Assembly (NCBI GenBank): GCA_016930375.1
Contig: JAFGGU010000066.1
Coordinates: 1-64,000, forward strand
Direction: 5' to 3'
DNA length: 64,000 nt
DNA from: Bacteroidales bacterium
Lineage (GTDB): Bacteria; Bacteroidota; Bacteroidia; Bacteroidales; UBA10428
A model generated the notes under the pieces. The model did no database searches, was not told where the DNA came from, and worked only from the letters and a program-made list of their open reading frames with translations. The position numbers and the translations under genes are program-made. Shown here piece by piece: positions 17,569 through 27,309 of the stretch (the first letter of the stretch is position 1; every line of letters begins with the position of its first letter).

Positions 17569-20211
17569 ATGCGTTTCATGACAACCAGAATTCCGGCCGT
17601 TCTCCTGGCCGTTGTTCTCAATATCACCGGTTATTCCCAGGGCGTTAAGGGCAGGATAACCGACAATAAAAACCTTCCTGTCCCTTATGCCGCAGTCTAT
17701 GATGAAACCACTTCTGTTGGAACCACAAGCAATGCCGACGGTTATTATGAACTGAGGCTGGAACCGGGACAGCATTCCCTTGTATATAAGGCACTGGGAT
17801 ATCATTTGGTTCGCAAGCCAGTTGTGACTTCGGAACAAGTTGTAACCCTCAACATTCAGCTCAGCGAGCAGGCTGTTCAGATGCAGGCTGTTGTAATTAC
17901 TCCCGGCAAGGAGGACCCGGCCTACGCTATGATGCGAAAGGTGATCGGGCTGGCTCCGTATCACCTGAACCAGGTAAAGGATTATACGGCAGATGTATAT
18001 CTGAGGGGAACCGTCCGCATCATCCATATGCCGAAATTCATTTCCAGGCGCACGGAGGTCAACGGACAAAAGAACGCTATTAAAACCGGTGACGTATACC
18101 TCCAGGAATCCATTAACCAGATCAGGTTTCAGGCGCCGGATAAATACGATCAGAAAGTGATCTCCTACCAAAGTACCTTCCCGGGTGAAAACAACGATGT
18201 TAATCCGATGGAGATCATTCGTTCCAGTTTTTACGAGCCTGAGATTGAAGAATTCATTTCACCCCTGGCACCGAATGCCTTCAGCTTTTATGCCTACCGG
18301 TATGAGGGCTTTTTTGAGGAAGGCGGGAATACGATTTTCAAAATCAAGGTCACTCCCAAGCGAAACAGCCAGCAATTGATGCGGGGTTACCTTTATATCG
18401 TGGATAAATTGTGGTGTTTGCATTCGGCTGACGTTAAGGTGCAAATGTTCTTTGGTGACCTGGGCTTTAAAACCATTTATTCACCCGTAAAAAGCAATGC
18501 CTGGCTTCCCATAAGTTACGAGTTCGATGTGAATGCTGCCATTATGGGCATCAAAGCGGATTATAAGTACACAAGCTCGGTGAAATTCGTGCAGGTGGTC
18601 CTGAATGAGAAGGATATCATCAAACCAGTTCAGGTAAAGGAACCTGATCTGGCTGAACCTGCCAAAACCGATCCCAAAAAACAGAAAAGTCAGCAGGAAA
18701 TTGAAAAACTGCTTACCAAGGAAGATCTCACCAACCGCGACATGGTGAAGCTGGCAACCCTGATGGCCAAAGAAGCGCCGGAAGATACGACTGAAACAAA
18801 ATCACTGGAGATAAAACCCAATAATGCAAAAGTTACCGTTGAAAAGGACGCTTTGAAAAGAGACACGGCTTACTGGAATACAATGCGCCCGGTCCCGCTT
18901 ACAGCCAAAGAAATGCTGATTCCCGGGGTGACCGATAGTACGCTGACTGTTGACAGGGACACTGCAGTTGCTGCCGATACGGCAAAATCTGTCAAAAAGC
19001 CGAAGTTTATCAATAAAGCTGCGAAGTTTCTGACCAACGGGGCTGGCTTTTGGGCCTTTGATTCTACCTTGCGTGTTAATTATAACGGACTGATCGGAAT
19101 CAAGAAAGTTGATTTCAATACCGTGGATGGATTTGTAATCCGGCAGACTTTTGGATTGGAGCAGCGGATCGATTCTACCCATAAAATAAAGGTGTATCCC
19201 GGACTGGCATATGCTTTCAGTCGTGAAAAGCTGATGTGGTGGACCGATATCAACTACGATTACCTTCCCATGCGGGGAGGGAAACTACATGTTCACATCG
19301 GAAGTGAATCAGCGGATTACAACGGTGAGACCGGTATCAATTCCACAATCAATACCCTGGCTTCCCTGTTCTTTCGCCGCAATTACCTGAAACTTTATCA
19401 CCAGAAACATGCGTTCATTTCCAATACAATCGACCTGGCCAACGGATTGAATCTTTCTGCATCGATCGGTTATCGAACCGCTTTGCCCCTTACCAACTAT
19501 TCCGATTATTCCTTCTTCTACAGGGATGAGCGGGAATACTCTGCCAATGTGCCCGGCAACGATCCGGCTAACCTTGGTCGAAACCTTTACAACAAGGAGG
19601 CATACTGGGACATCAAGTTGGAATATACACCGGAGTATTACTACAGGGTGTGGGGGGGCAGGAAGCGTTATTCACATTCAAAATACCCTACCTTTGTCCT
19701 CCGCAACAGGATGGCAATCCCGGGAATTCACGGGAGCACGGCGGATTACGATTTGTTGGAGGTAGGGGTTAAACAGAAAAAGGAATGGGGGATGATGCAC
19801 GCATTTTCGTGGAATCTGAAAGGAGGTTTCTTTCTCAATCGCAAGGAAGTTTTCCTGATGGATGACAAGTTTTTCAATAACCAGAATCTGCCTTTGCTGC
19901 TGAGCGACGAACGTGATGCCTTCCGCTTGCTGCCTTATTACCGGAATGCCACTACACGGAATTATGCGGAAGCACATGTACAATTCACAACACCCTATTT
20001 GCTGATCAAGTACCTGCCTTTCCTGAGCAACAAGATCTGGCTAGAGAATCTGCACCTGAATTACCTGACTACAAACCAGCATGAGAATTACTGGGAAGTT
20101 GGTTACAGCATCAGCCAGATTTATATGATCGGAAGTGTAGGCATTTTTGCCGGATTTAACGGCAAATCTTATCATTCTTATGCTATACAGGTTTCTATTA
20201 ATCTGCAATAA
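17569..20211 (+). CDS. DUF5686 outer-membrane protein with carboxypeptidase-like domain
   Basis: An 880-residue exported protein. After the signal peptide comes a carboxypeptidase-regulatory-like beta sandwich (about 25-110: VKGRITDNKNLPVPYAAVY). The rest fits DUF5686: a middle domain (about 115-350), a charged linker rich in Lys, Glu and Thr (about 360-460), and a C-terminal part with alternating aromatic strands that ends GFNGKSYHSYAIQVSINLQ, typical of an outer-membrane barrel. Function of the family is unknown. The ATG at 17569 was chosen over the TTG just before it. Its stop is eight bases from the stop of the opposing nucleotidase. Confidence 0.82.
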   Translation: MRFMTTRIPAVLLAVVLNITGYSQGVKGRITDNKNLPVPYAAVYDETTSVGTTSNADGYYELRLEPGQHSLVYKALGYHLVRKPVVTSEQVVTLNIQLSEQAVQMQAVVITPGKEDPAYAMMRKVIGLAPYHLNQVKDYTADVYLRGTVRIIHMPKFISRRTEVNGQKNAIKTGDVYLQESINQIRFQAPDKYDQKVISYQSTFPGENNDVNPMEIIRSSFYEPEIEEFISPLAPNAFSFYAYRYEGFFEEGGNTIFKIKVTPKRNSQQLMRGYLYIVDKLWCLHSADVKVQMFFGDLGFKTIYSPVKSNAWLPISYEFDVNAAIMGIKADYKYTSSVKFVQVVLNEKDIIKPVQVKEPDLAEPAKTDPKKQKSQQEIEKLLTKEDLTNRDMVKLATLMAKEAPEDTTETKSLEIKPNNAKVTVEKDALKRDTAYWNTMRPVPLTAKEMLIPGVTDSTLTVDRDTAVAADTAKSVKKPKFINKAAKFLTNGAGFWAFDSTLRVNYNGLIGIKKVDFNTVDGFVIRQTFGLEQRIDSTHKIKVYPGLAYAFSREKLMWWTDINYDYLPMRGGKLHVHIGSESADYNGETGINSTINTLASLFFRRNYLKLYHQKHAFISNTIDLANGLNLSASIGYRTALPLTNYSDYSFFYRDEREYSANVPGNDPANLGRNLYNKEAYWDIKLEYTPEYYYRVWGGRKRYSHSKYPTFVLRNRMAIPGIHGSTADYDLLEVGVKQKKEWGMMHAFSWNLKGGFFLNRKEVFLMDDKFFNNQNLPLLLSDERDAFRLLPYYRNATTRNYAEAHVQFTTPYLLIKYLPFLSNKIWLENLHLNYLTTNQHENYWEVGYSISQIYMIGSVGIFAGFNGKSYHSYAIQVSINLQ

Positions 20212-20219
20212 TCAACGAT

Positions 20220-20735
20220 TTACAGCAGCAGTTCAAGTATTTCCTCCCATGAAGAAACACGCGTATGGCCTTTTTCCGGTAAACCGTAATTATGAGGCTG
20301 CGTGAACAACAGCGTTCTTCCCCTGAAAATATCGAGATTCTTAAAATGATCATCAATCATGATATCTCCCTGGACGATGGATTTAGAACCGCAGAATACC
20401 ATTTGCTTCCAGGTGATGAAAGGAAAGTGCTGTGTTAACCAGTCATACTTCTCATTAAAACTATGCGGAAATTCAGTGGCTGAAGATACGATGAACACTT
20501 CATACAAATCGTTCAACTTTGAAAGTGCATCCTGGCTTCCCTGAATAACCGGTGCATTACCGAAAAATCCTTTGGTATGGAGATACGTATCAATGTTTTT
20601 GAAAATCTGGGATTCCGACTGGCTGTAGAGGCTTTCAAGGGAGCGTCGAACCCCCGATTCCGATTCTTCGAAATTCAAATACTGGGCATATATATCTGCC
20701 AATACCCCATCCATGTCAACGATAAGTCTTTGCAC
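20220..20735 (-). CDS. 5'(3')-deoxyribonucleotidase-like HAD phosphatase
   Basis: A 171-residue cytoplasmic HAD-fold phosphatase. DMDGVLAD carries the nucleophile and acid/base Asp pair; SSATEFP is motif II and MIDDHFKNLD motif IV. Size and motifs match the NT5C family, which removes phosphate from deoxynucleoside monophosphates. The start is GTG at 20735. It stands alone, convergent with the DUF5686 gene. Confidence 0.85.
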   Translation of the reverse strand: MQRLIVDMDGVLADIYAQYLNFEESESGVRRSLESLYSQSESQIFKNIDTYLHTKGFFGNAPVIQGSQDALSKLNDLYEVFIVSSATEFPHSFNEKYDWLTQHFPFITWKQMVFCGSKSIVQGDIMIDDHFKNLDIFRGRTLLFTQPHNYGLPEKGHTRVSSWEEILELLL

Positions 20736-20871
20736 TTTATATTCCTTTTAAATGAGATTTAAAAGTAATAATTTTACCCTATCATTTCAGCTTTTTCATA
20801 CTTGTCGGGATTCCAGAAATTGCTTTACCGGCATCAGGGAATAGTATACACATTTAAATCAGACCGATTCA

Positions 20872-22281
20872 ATGGACCTGTACAAACCGGAATGGAAGCC
20901 TGTTCGCATGAATATCTATTACATGGTATTCTTTGGCGTGCTTTCTTTTATTCTGAGTACGATCACCTTTAGTATTCCCGGGATGGAAGGTGCAGCAAGC
21001 GACCTGGCTGAAATTCCGCTGCTCATCGGTATTTTTTATATCACCAATCCGCTCTACCTGATTGGATCCTGTATGATCTCAGCCATGGGTTTTCCCTCGG
21101 ATGGCTCTTATTGGTCAACTTTTCTGATGCATGCAGGTGCATTGACCATCGCATGGTATTTTTTTCAATACCTGAAAAAGGCCCGGGTTGGCAATATTAC
21201 TGTGGGCATCATCTGGGCCCTGGTTACCATCATCTATTACCTCGTATTGCTGGTTCCTTTTTCAATTCTCACCAATTGGCTTATGGGAATTAATGTGGAA
21301 AAGAAATTTCCGGACCTGTATATTGGAATTATTACCTCTTTGCGTTTCGAAATTGCCGCATCAGCCCTGGTGACCGGTTTGTATCTCATCCAGCATGAAA
21401 TCAGGATTGCACTTGAGAACCACAAAGAAAACCTGGAAGTCCTGGTTCAGGAACGAACCGAAGAACTTGCACTCATCAATGAGGAACTGAGAACAAAAAA
21501 CAATGAACTCAACTCACAGAAAGAAGAGCTGGCCTCCACCCTGGAAAGTCTGAAGCAGACGCAAACCATGTTGATACAATCGGAGAAGATGGCTTCCCTG
21601 GGAACACTGACTTCCGGGATTGCCCATGAAATAAACAACCCCCTGAATTTCATCAACGGAGGAAGCTATATTCTGAAAAACATCGAACCTGAGGTAAAAA
21701 ATATCCTGACTGCTGAATCCAGAGAAATGTATTCAAGCGCCACGTCCATGATTCAGGAAGGATTCCAGAGAGCATCGGAAATCGTCCAGTCATTAATGTC
21801 CTTCTCCTATAAGGGCAAGCCGATTCTGGTAACAGCAGACATTAACAAGATTATTGATAGTACTTTGCTGTTCCTCGGCAATGAAATATCACCGGATATC
21901 CTGATCCGTAAGAATTATTTATTGCAAAGAGAAGTGCCGGTGTATACGGATAAAATTCACCAGGTATTGTTAAATATCCTGGACAATGCCCTTTTTGCCG
22001 TTAAGAAAAATGACAAAAGAAGAGCCGGGGAAATTTCTATCCATACGGATCAATCCAACAAACATGCCATTATCAAGATATCCAACAATGGGCCAAACAT
22101 TTCGGAAGAACATCTCAGACAGATCTTTGATCCGTTTTTCACTACCAAAAATCCCGGTGAGGGCACAGGTTTAGGGCTCTCCATATGTTATTCATTGATA
22201 AAGGAGCATAAGGGCACCATAAGGGTTGAAAATGAGGAGGATGCTGTAGCGTTTATCATTGAATTACCGATAGGCAAGTAG
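20872..22281 (+). CDS. Orphan membrane sensor histidine kinase
   Basis: A 469-residue kinase. Residues 1-175 hold about five hydrophobic membrane segments (near 15-35, 47-70, 85-100, 108-138, 158-175) and no large periplasmic domain. A coiled coil (about 178-235) leads to the HisKA box GIAHEINNPLNF with phospho-acceptor His252, then the ATPase motifs NILDNALFAV and TGLGLSI. The signal is unknown; a membrane-embedded sensor suggests a hydrophobic ligand or bilayer state. No response regulator gene is adjacent, so its partner lies elsewhere. Confidence 0.88.
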   Translation: MDLYKPEWKPVRMNIYYMVFFGVLSFILSTITFSIPGMEGAASDLAEIPLLIGIFYITNPLYLIGSCMISAMGFPSDGSYWSTFLMHAGALTIAWYFFQYLKKARVGNITVGIIWALVTIIYYLVLLVPFSILTNWLMGINVEKKFPDLYIGIITSLRFEIAASALVTGLYLIQHEIRIALENHKENLEVLVQERTEELALINEELRTKNNELNSQKEELASTLESLKQTQTMLIQSEKMASLGTLTSGIAHEINNPLNFINGGSYILKNIEPEVKNILTAESREMYSSATSMIQEGFQRASEIVQSLMSFSYKGKPILVTADINKIIDSTLLFLGNEISPDILIRKNYLLQREVPVYTDKIHQVLLNILDNALFAVKKNDKRRAGEISIHTDQSNKHAIIKISNNGPNISEEHLRQIFDPFFTTKNPGEGTGLGLSICYSLIKEHKGTIRVENEEDAVAFIIELPIGK

Positions 22282-22426
22282 GTTGGGGGAACACATAATG
22301 TCTCGGGGCTAGTGAACCGTTTCCTTTACTGCGTTAAATAATGTTAAACATGACACGATTCATGCATCTTTCTGCCATGAAAATTGTCATTAATACAGTA
22401 ACCCAAAACATCATAAACATTAAGCC

Positions 22427-23347
22427 ATGTTAAGTTCAACTAACCCCATTTCATGTACAATAGCGAAAAGGAATAATCCCTCTTCGCGAAAGCTGGCAAT
22501 CATTACAGGTGCCACGAGTGGAATAGGCAAGGCCTATGCCGAGTATTTTGCAGCCCGGGAGTATGATCTTCTGATAACCGGAAGAAGGCGGGAGTTAATT
22601 CACCGCGTTGCAGAGGATCTTAAAAACAGCTACCCTGTTAATGTTGATGTGGTTATAGCCGATCTATCCAAAGACGGGGATCTGTCGCAGTTGTTGCAGA
22701 TTCTCGGCAAACAGAAAAACATCGAAGTTCTTGTGAATAACGCCGGATTCGGAATGGACAGCAGATTCAGCGAAGATGAGTTGGATCACCAGATGGCCAT
22801 GCTGAAGGTGCATGTAGATGCCCCTGTTAGGCTGATTAAAAAGGTGCTGCCCGTGATGATGGAAAACCGAAAAGGGATCATCATCAATGTGTCATCTCTG
22901 GCAGCTTATATGCCAGCGGCAAGCAATGCCATGTACACAGGTACAAAATCCTTTCTGAAGAATTTCACCGAATCGCTTCACCTGGATGTCATGAATTACG
23001 GAATAAAGGTGCAGTGTCTATGTCCGGGATTCACACGCAGTGATTTTCACCGGAACCATAGCATGGCACCCGAGGGCATGAAACAAAGCTTAATCCGTTG
23101 GATGAAACCATCAGAGGTGGTCGATTATTCCATATACTGTTTGAACAAGGAACAGGTTATATGTATTCCGGGATTCATTAACAGGGTTTTAAGCGTGCTT
23201 TCAGTTATTGTTCCGCGGAATTTCTATTACATGATTACGTCAAAAGTGGAGAAGCAAATCAGGGCGCCTCAGCATTTACCGGATTTCGCTATTATGAAAG
23301 TAATTCACAACCGTTTGACAAAATCAGGAGGTAAGACCATATTTTAA
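22427..23347 (+). CDS. Short-chain dehydrogenase/reductase
   Basis: A 306-residue SDR. It shows the cofactor loop TGATSGIG, the NNAGFG motif, the catalytic Ser in VSSLAAYMP, and Tyr-x-x-x-Lys in YTGTKSF. An N-terminal extension of about 25 polar residues precedes the Rossmann fold. The substrate cannot be deduced; similar proteins reduce ketones or lipid-like alcohols. It follows the histidine kinase by 145 bases and is convergent with the small membrane protein. Confidence 0.85.
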   Translation: MLSSTNPISCTIAKRNNPSSRKLAIITGATSGIGKAYAEYFAAREYDLLITGRRRELIHRVAEDLKNSYPVNVDVVIADLSKDGDLSQLLQILGKQKNIEVLVNNAGFGMDSRFSEDELDHQMAMLKVHVDAPVRLIKKVLPVMMENRKGIIINVSSLAAYMPAASNAMYTGTKSFLKNFTESLHLDVMNYGIKVQCLCPGFTRSDFHRNHSMAPEGMKQSLIRWMKPSEVVDYSIYCLNKEQVICIPGFINRVLSVLSVIVPRNFYYMITSKVEKQIRAPQHLPDFAIMKVIHNRLTKSGGKTIF

Positions 23348-23353
23348 TTGTCC

Positions 23354-23602
23354 TTATTTCTTCCTGAAAATCAAATTAAACAGGAACAGGATAACGATTG
23401 CGCCTATAGCCCCGGTGAGAATAATGCTAACCCAGCCCGTGCCTAATGAGACATTAAGTTTCCCCAGGAGCCAGTAACCGACAAATCCACCCAGGATACC
23501 AACGATAATATTGCCCAGGAGGCCAAGGCCACTTCCGGTGTAAATCAGGCTGCCCAGCCAGCCGGCTAAAGCACCAATAAGTAAAGTAACAATGATTTCC
23601 AT
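23354..23602 (-). CDS. GlsB/YeaQ/YmgE family membrane protein
   Basis: An 82-residue protein with three hydrophobic helices and glycine-rich turns (TLLIGALAGWLGSLIYTG, GNIIVGILGGFVGYWLLG), matching the transglycosylase-associated/stress-response family found in the inner membrane. The ATG at 23602 gives the usual family length; a longer frame to 23641 adds nothing family-like. Function is unclear; in enterobacteria relatives respond to acid or membrane stress. Confidence 0.85.
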   Translation of the reverse strand: MEIIVTLLIGALAGWLGSLIYTGSGLGLLGNIIVGILGGFVGYWLLGKLNVSLGTGWVSIILTGAIGAIVILFLFNLIFRKK

Positions 23603-23761
23603 AGTCTTAATTTTATAAGGTTTATAAGCACTTGAAGTCAATGGTTTGAACCTGATTCATCCCTGTGTTTCACGAATATACTAAAAATCGTTTGTTTTAA
23701 CAAAACAATCCAAAAGCACCTGCTTCACCGGCAACCTGAAAAATAATGGAATATTTCGGGG

Positions 23762-23769
23762 TATTTTTG
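23762..23769 (+). promoter_or_regulatory. Bacteroidota -7 element upstream of glycerate kinase
   Basis: TATTTTTG matches the TAnnTTTG consensus exactly and sits 23 bases before the ATG at 23793. No good -33 TTG was found at the usual distance. Confidence 0.4.
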
Positions 23770-23792
23770 TACTTTCAGCCAAAAGTCATGCC

Positions 23793-24932
23793 ATGAGGGT
23801 CCTTATATGTCCCGATAAATTCAAGGAATGCCTTGGCGCCTTGCAGGTTGCCTCCTGTATTCGCAAGGGAATGCTGAAGGTGATGCCTGAGGCGGAATTC
23901 CACACCATGCCCCTGGCTGATGGCGGGGAAGGTACTGTGGAGGCGTTGGTTGAATCCACGGGTGGACGGATTGTAACAGTACAGGTTCACGATCCCCTGA
24001 TGCGTCCGGTCACTGCCTTTTTTGGCATATCGGGCCAGGGCAATACTGCGGTGATTGAAATGGCAGCTGCATCTGGACTGGCTTTGCTGAAACCAGGCGA
24101 GAGAAATCCCTTGATAACTTCAACCTATGGTACTGGAGAACTGATCAAGTTTGCTCTTGATGAAGGGTGTCATGAGATTATACTGGGTATCGGAGGAAGT
24201 GCCACTGTGGATGGCGGAGTTGGCATGGCACAGGCTCTGGGGATCACCTTCAGGGATGAACTCGATCAGGAAATTGCTCCGGGAGGTGGCAACCTGAACC
24301 GGATTGTAAGCATTGATAAATCAAATTTAGATCCTCGCCTCAGTCACTGTAATGTTTATGCGGCATGCGATGTTTCCAATCCCCTGACAGGCCCGACCGG
24401 TGCTGCCCTGGTATACGGTCCCCAGAAAGGCGCTACGCCGGCTGTGGCAAAGCAACTGGATGATAACCTCAGGCACCTGGGCAGTTTGATCCGCGATTTG
24501 TGGAATCGTGAAGTGGATAGTCTGGCTGGTTCCGGAGCCGCCGGAGGGCTTGGCGGTGGTATCGTTGCCTTCCTGAATGGTGAGCTGAGATCCGGTTTTG
24601 AATTGATAAGCCGTGCCGTGAAACTGGAAAAATGGATGGGCTGGGCCGATCTGGTGATTACCGGAGAAGGGAAAATGGATGCCCAGACAGCCTTTGGTAA
24701 AACTGCCGGTGGCGTGGCCCGGATGGCACGAAGTACGAATAAACCGGTGATTGCCTTTGCCGGTTCGGTGGAGGAAGAAACGGACAAACTATTGGCTTTG
24801 GGTTTTACGGCGGTGATACCCATTGCCGACAGGCCAATGACCTTGCAGCAATCCATGGCTGACGCCGGAAGTCTGCTGGAGAACGCGGCGGAGAGGGTGG
24901 GGAGGATGCTGGTTTTGGGGAAGAGGTTGTAA
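23793..24932 (+). CDS. glxK: Glycerate kinase
   Basis: A 379-residue cytoplasmic enzyme that phosphorylates D-glycerate, most likely to 2-phosphoglycerate in this family. Conserved blocks are ICPDKFKECL, MPLADGGEGTV, GIGGSATVDGGVGMAQALG, AACDVSNPLTGPTGAA and GEGKMDAQTAFGK. The length is normal. The last four codons and the stop form the first unit of a GGTTGTAAG-type tandem repeat that continues for about 120 bases after the gene. Confidence 0.92.
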   Translation: MRVLICPDKFKECLGALQVASCIRKGMLKVMPEAEFHTMPLADGGEGTVEALVESTGGRIVTVQVHDPLMRPVTAFFGISGQGNTAVIEMAAASGLALLKPGERNPLITSTYGTGELIKFALDEGCHEIILGIGGSATVDGGVGMAQALGITFRDELDQEIAPGGGNLNRIVSIDKSNLDPRLSHCNVYAACDVSNPLTGPTGAALVYGPQKGATPAVAKQLDDNLRHLGSLIRDLWNREVDSLAGSGAAGGLGGGIVAFLNGELRSGFELISRAVKLEKWMGWADLVITGEGKMDAQTAFGKTAGGVARMARSTNKPVIAFAGSVEEETDKLLALGFTAVIPIADRPMTLQQSMADAGSLLENAAERVGRMLVLGKRL

Positions 24933-25057
24933 AGGTTGTAAGGGTTGTAAGGGTTGTAAGGGTTGTAAGGGTTGTAAGGGTTGTAAAGGTTGTAAAGGTT
25001 GTAAGGGTTGTAAAGGTTGTAAGAGTTGTAGGTTGTAAGTTGTAAGTTGTGATTGTT
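24924..25057 (+). repeat. GGTTGTAA tandem repeat after glxK
   Basis: About twelve nearly identical 9-base units (RGGTTGTAA) run head to tail, then decay into shorter GTTGTAA units. The first unit supplies the last Leu codon and the TAA stop of glxK. A similar sense-oriented sequence follows the radical SAM gene at 32655-32690. Confidence 0.9.
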
Positions 25058-25110
25058 GACTGCAAGACTTTAAGACTGCAGGACTGCAAGACTTCACGAC
25101 TGCACGACTT
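25058..25110 (-). repeat. 8-base tandem repeat after dapF
   Basis: Read on the minus strand this holds about six units of GTCNTGCA with small changes, beginning at the dapF stop codon. It abuts the GGTTGTAA array from glxK, so both convergent genes end in their own repeat type. Confidence 0.8.
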
Positions 25111-25975
25111 ATATCTCCAGGTCTTCCACCAACTCCCTGCTCAGCAAACCGGATGCGATTTCACGAACTTCGCCTGTCATCCTGATATTCCAGTCTCCGT
25201 CGATTTGTATTTTCAAATTGCCGCCCTGCATGTGCATGGTGAGATCGCCCTTGATCAGGCCTCTCCTGACAAGAACGCTGGATGCTGCGCAGGAAGAACT
25301 CCCGGAGGCCAGGGTGTAGCCTGCGCCTCTCTCCCAGATCAGTATTTGCGCATCATGATCTGACAGGACCCTGGCAAACTGCACATTAATCCGGTTGGGG
25401 AACATCGGATGATTTTCAAGCAAAGGGCCATATTGCCGGATCTCTTTTTCATCCAGTTCCTTTTTAACCACTACACAGTGAGGATTGCCGACAGACACAC
25501 AATTCACTTCAAATTCCTTATCCCCGGCGGTGATCATTTGCCCGATGAATTCGGGTTTATCTGAGTTTACCGGTATATCCCGGGAAGTAAAGATCGCTTT
25601 GCCCATGTCAACCTGGATCAGTGTGGCTTTTCCATCTTTTTTCTCAACGATATCGGCATAAACAATATCCGTGAGCGTTTCCACGGAGAACTGTCGTTTA
25701 TTCGCATACTTGTAATCAAACAGGTACTTGCACAGGATGCGGAGCCCATTCCCGCTTTTTTCTGCTTCAGAACCATCGGGGTTGAATACCCTGAAACCAA
25801 AATCCGCTTTCGTGGACGGTACTTTCATCACAATGCCGTCGGAACCGATCCCGAAATGGATATTGCACAAACGTCTGATGGCTGTCGCGGTAAGCTTGAA
25901 ATCAATATTCGTGCTGTCGAGGACAATGTATTCATTGCCCAGGCCGTGCATTTTAACGAAGAAGTTATTTTCCAT
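25109..25975 (-). CDS. dapF: Diaminopimelate epimerase family protein, first catalytic Cys replaced by Ser
   Basis: A 288-residue DapF-fold protein expected to interconvert LL- and meso-diaminopimelate for peptidoglycan and lysine synthesis. Family motifs are KMHGLGNEYIVLD, FGIGSDGIV and FNPDGSEAEKSGNGLRI. In the last, Ser74 stands where the first catalytic Cys (CGNG) is normally found. The second Cys is kept as Cys229 in ASGSSSCAAS. It is divergent from dapL with 93 bases between, which fits a shared diaminopimelate pathway. With one acid/base residue changed it may be slow, use another mechanism or have another substrate. Confidence 0.8.
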   Translation of the reverse strand: MENNFFVKMHGLGNEYIVLDSTNIDFKLTATAIRRLCNIHFGIGSDGIVMKVPSTKADFGFRVFNPDGSEAEKSGNGLRILCKYLFDYKYANKRQFSVETLTDIVYADIVEKKDGKATLIQVDMGKAIFTSRDIPVNSDKPEFIGQMITAGDKEFEVNCVSVGNPHCVVVKKELDEKEIRQYGPLLENHPMFPNRINVQFARVLSDHDAQILIWERGAGYTLASGSSSCAASSVLVRRGLIKGDLTMHMQGGNLKIQIDGDWNIRMTGEVREIASGLLSRELVEDLEI

Positions 25976-26044
25976 GCAACCTTTTTTTAAAAATTAAGGA
26001 TGAATAAATATAATTCTTTGTTTCATGAAAATAGATATGTTGCC

Positions 26045-26052
26045 TATATTTG
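26045..26052 (+). promoter_or_regulatory. Bacteroidota -7 element upstream of dapL
   Basis: TATATTTG fits TAnnTTTG exactly, 16 bases before the dapL ATG, so the leader would be very short. A TTTG at 26017-26020 lies 24 bases upstream, somewhat longer than the usual spacing. Confidence 0.45.
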
Positions 26053-26068
26053 CCGCAAAAATATCAAA

Positions 26069-27301
26069 ATGGCCCAGATAAACGAAAACTATTTAAAGCT
26101 TCAGGCGGGATATCTTTTTCCGGAAATAGGCAGACGGGTTCGTGAATTTCAGAAAGAAAACCCCCATGCCGATGTCATCAAAATGGGGATCGGTGATGTA
26201 ACGCTACCCTTGACCCCGACTGTTATCCAGGCTTTTCATGAGGGGGTGGAGGAGATGTCAAAAGCAGGAACTTTCAAGGGTTACGGTCCTGAACAAGGGT
26301 ATGCTTTTCTTCGGGAGGCCATTTCGATGAATGAATACATCAATCGGGGCGCCGATATACATGCGGATGAGATTTTTGTTTCAGACGGGTCAAAATGTGA
26401 TACAGGCAACATGCTCGAGATTTTTGGACAGGACAACATCATCGCCATCCAGGACCCGGTATACCCTGTGTATGTGGATGCCAGCGTAATGGCAGGACGA
26501 ACCGGCAAATACACGAAAAGCGGATACTATGACGGGCTGGTGTATATGCCATGTTCAGCTGAGAACGGATTTATTCCTGAAATTCCGAAGAAAAAAGTGG
26601 ACATCGTATTCCTGTGTTTTCCCAATAATCCTACAGGAAGCACCGTAAGCAAGCAGGAGTTGAAGAATTGGGTTGACTATGCGCTGAAAAACAAAACCAT
26701 TATTCTGTTTGATGCCGCTTATGAGTCTTATATATCCGATCCCGACCTGCCTCACACCATTTATGAAATTGAAGGAGCGAAGGAAGTAGCCATTGAGTTT
26801 CGCAGTTTTTCTAAAACGGCCGGGTTCACCGGAACCCGGTGCGCATACACGGTCATTCCGAAGAACCTGATGGCTTACACTTCGGATGGTGCCGGAATGG
26901 CTTTGCACCCGCTCTGGTTCAGAAGACATACCACGAAATTCAATGGTGTTTCATATCCCGTTCAGAAAGCTGCCGCAGCCACGTTCACTGCCGAGGGAAA
27001 AAAGGAAGTTAAGGCTACCATCAGTTATTATATGAACAATGCCAGGATTCTACGTGAAAGCCTCGATAAAATGGGCTTCCGGGTTTTTGGCGGACAAAAT
27101 GCACCGTATGTCTGGGTGAATTCCGGACGTAACATCAGCTCATGGGATTTATTTGACAAACTCCTGCATGAAGCCTATGTCGTAGGAACTCCCGGTTCGG
27201 GATTTGGCCCTTCAGGTGAAGGTTATTTCCGGTTCTCGTCATTTGCCACCCATGAGAACGTGGTGAAGGCCATGGATCGGCTTAAGAATTTGAAATGGTA
27301 A
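26069..27301 (+). CDS. dapL: LL-diaminopimelate aminotransferase
   Basis: A 410-residue PLP enzyme of fold type I that converts tetrahydrodipicolinate directly to LL-diaminopimelate. Diagnostic stretches are [35 protein letters not shown] and [12 protein letters not shown], which holds the PLP lysine. The start MAQINENY at 26069 is preferred because the upstream in-frame extension is unlike the family and lies over the promoter. It pairs with the divergent dapF. A dispersed hairpin follows its stop. Confidence 0.93.
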   Translation: MAQINENYLKLQAGYLFPEIGRRVREFQKENPHADVIKMGIGDVTLPLTPTVIQAFHEGVEEMSKAGTFKGYGPEQGYAFLREAISMNEYINRGADIHADEIFVSDGSKCDTGNMLEIFGQDNIIAIQDPVYPVYVDASVMAGRTGKYTKSGYYDGLVYMPCSAENGFIPEIPKKKVDIVFLCFPNNPTGSTVSKQELKNWVDYALKNKTIILFDAAYESYISDPDLPHTIYEIEGAKEVAIEFRSFSKTAGFTGTRCAYTVIPKNLMAYTSDGAGMALHPLWFRRHTTKFNGVSYPVQKAAAATFTAEGKKEVKATISYYMNNARILRESLDKMGFRVFGGQNAPYVWVNSGRNISSWDLFDKLLHEAYVVGTPGSGFGPSGEGYFRFSSFATHENVVKAMDRLKNLKW

Positions 27302-27309
27302 AAATAGAA

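Noticed and set aside
24789-25097. Minus-strand frame with Leu-Gln-Pro repeats
   Set aside because: It is the translation of the GGTTGTAA array plus the reverse of glxK; no family and pure repeat composition.
24924-25110. Possible CRISPR array
   Set aside because: Units are 8-9 bases with no unique spacers and no cas genes nearby.
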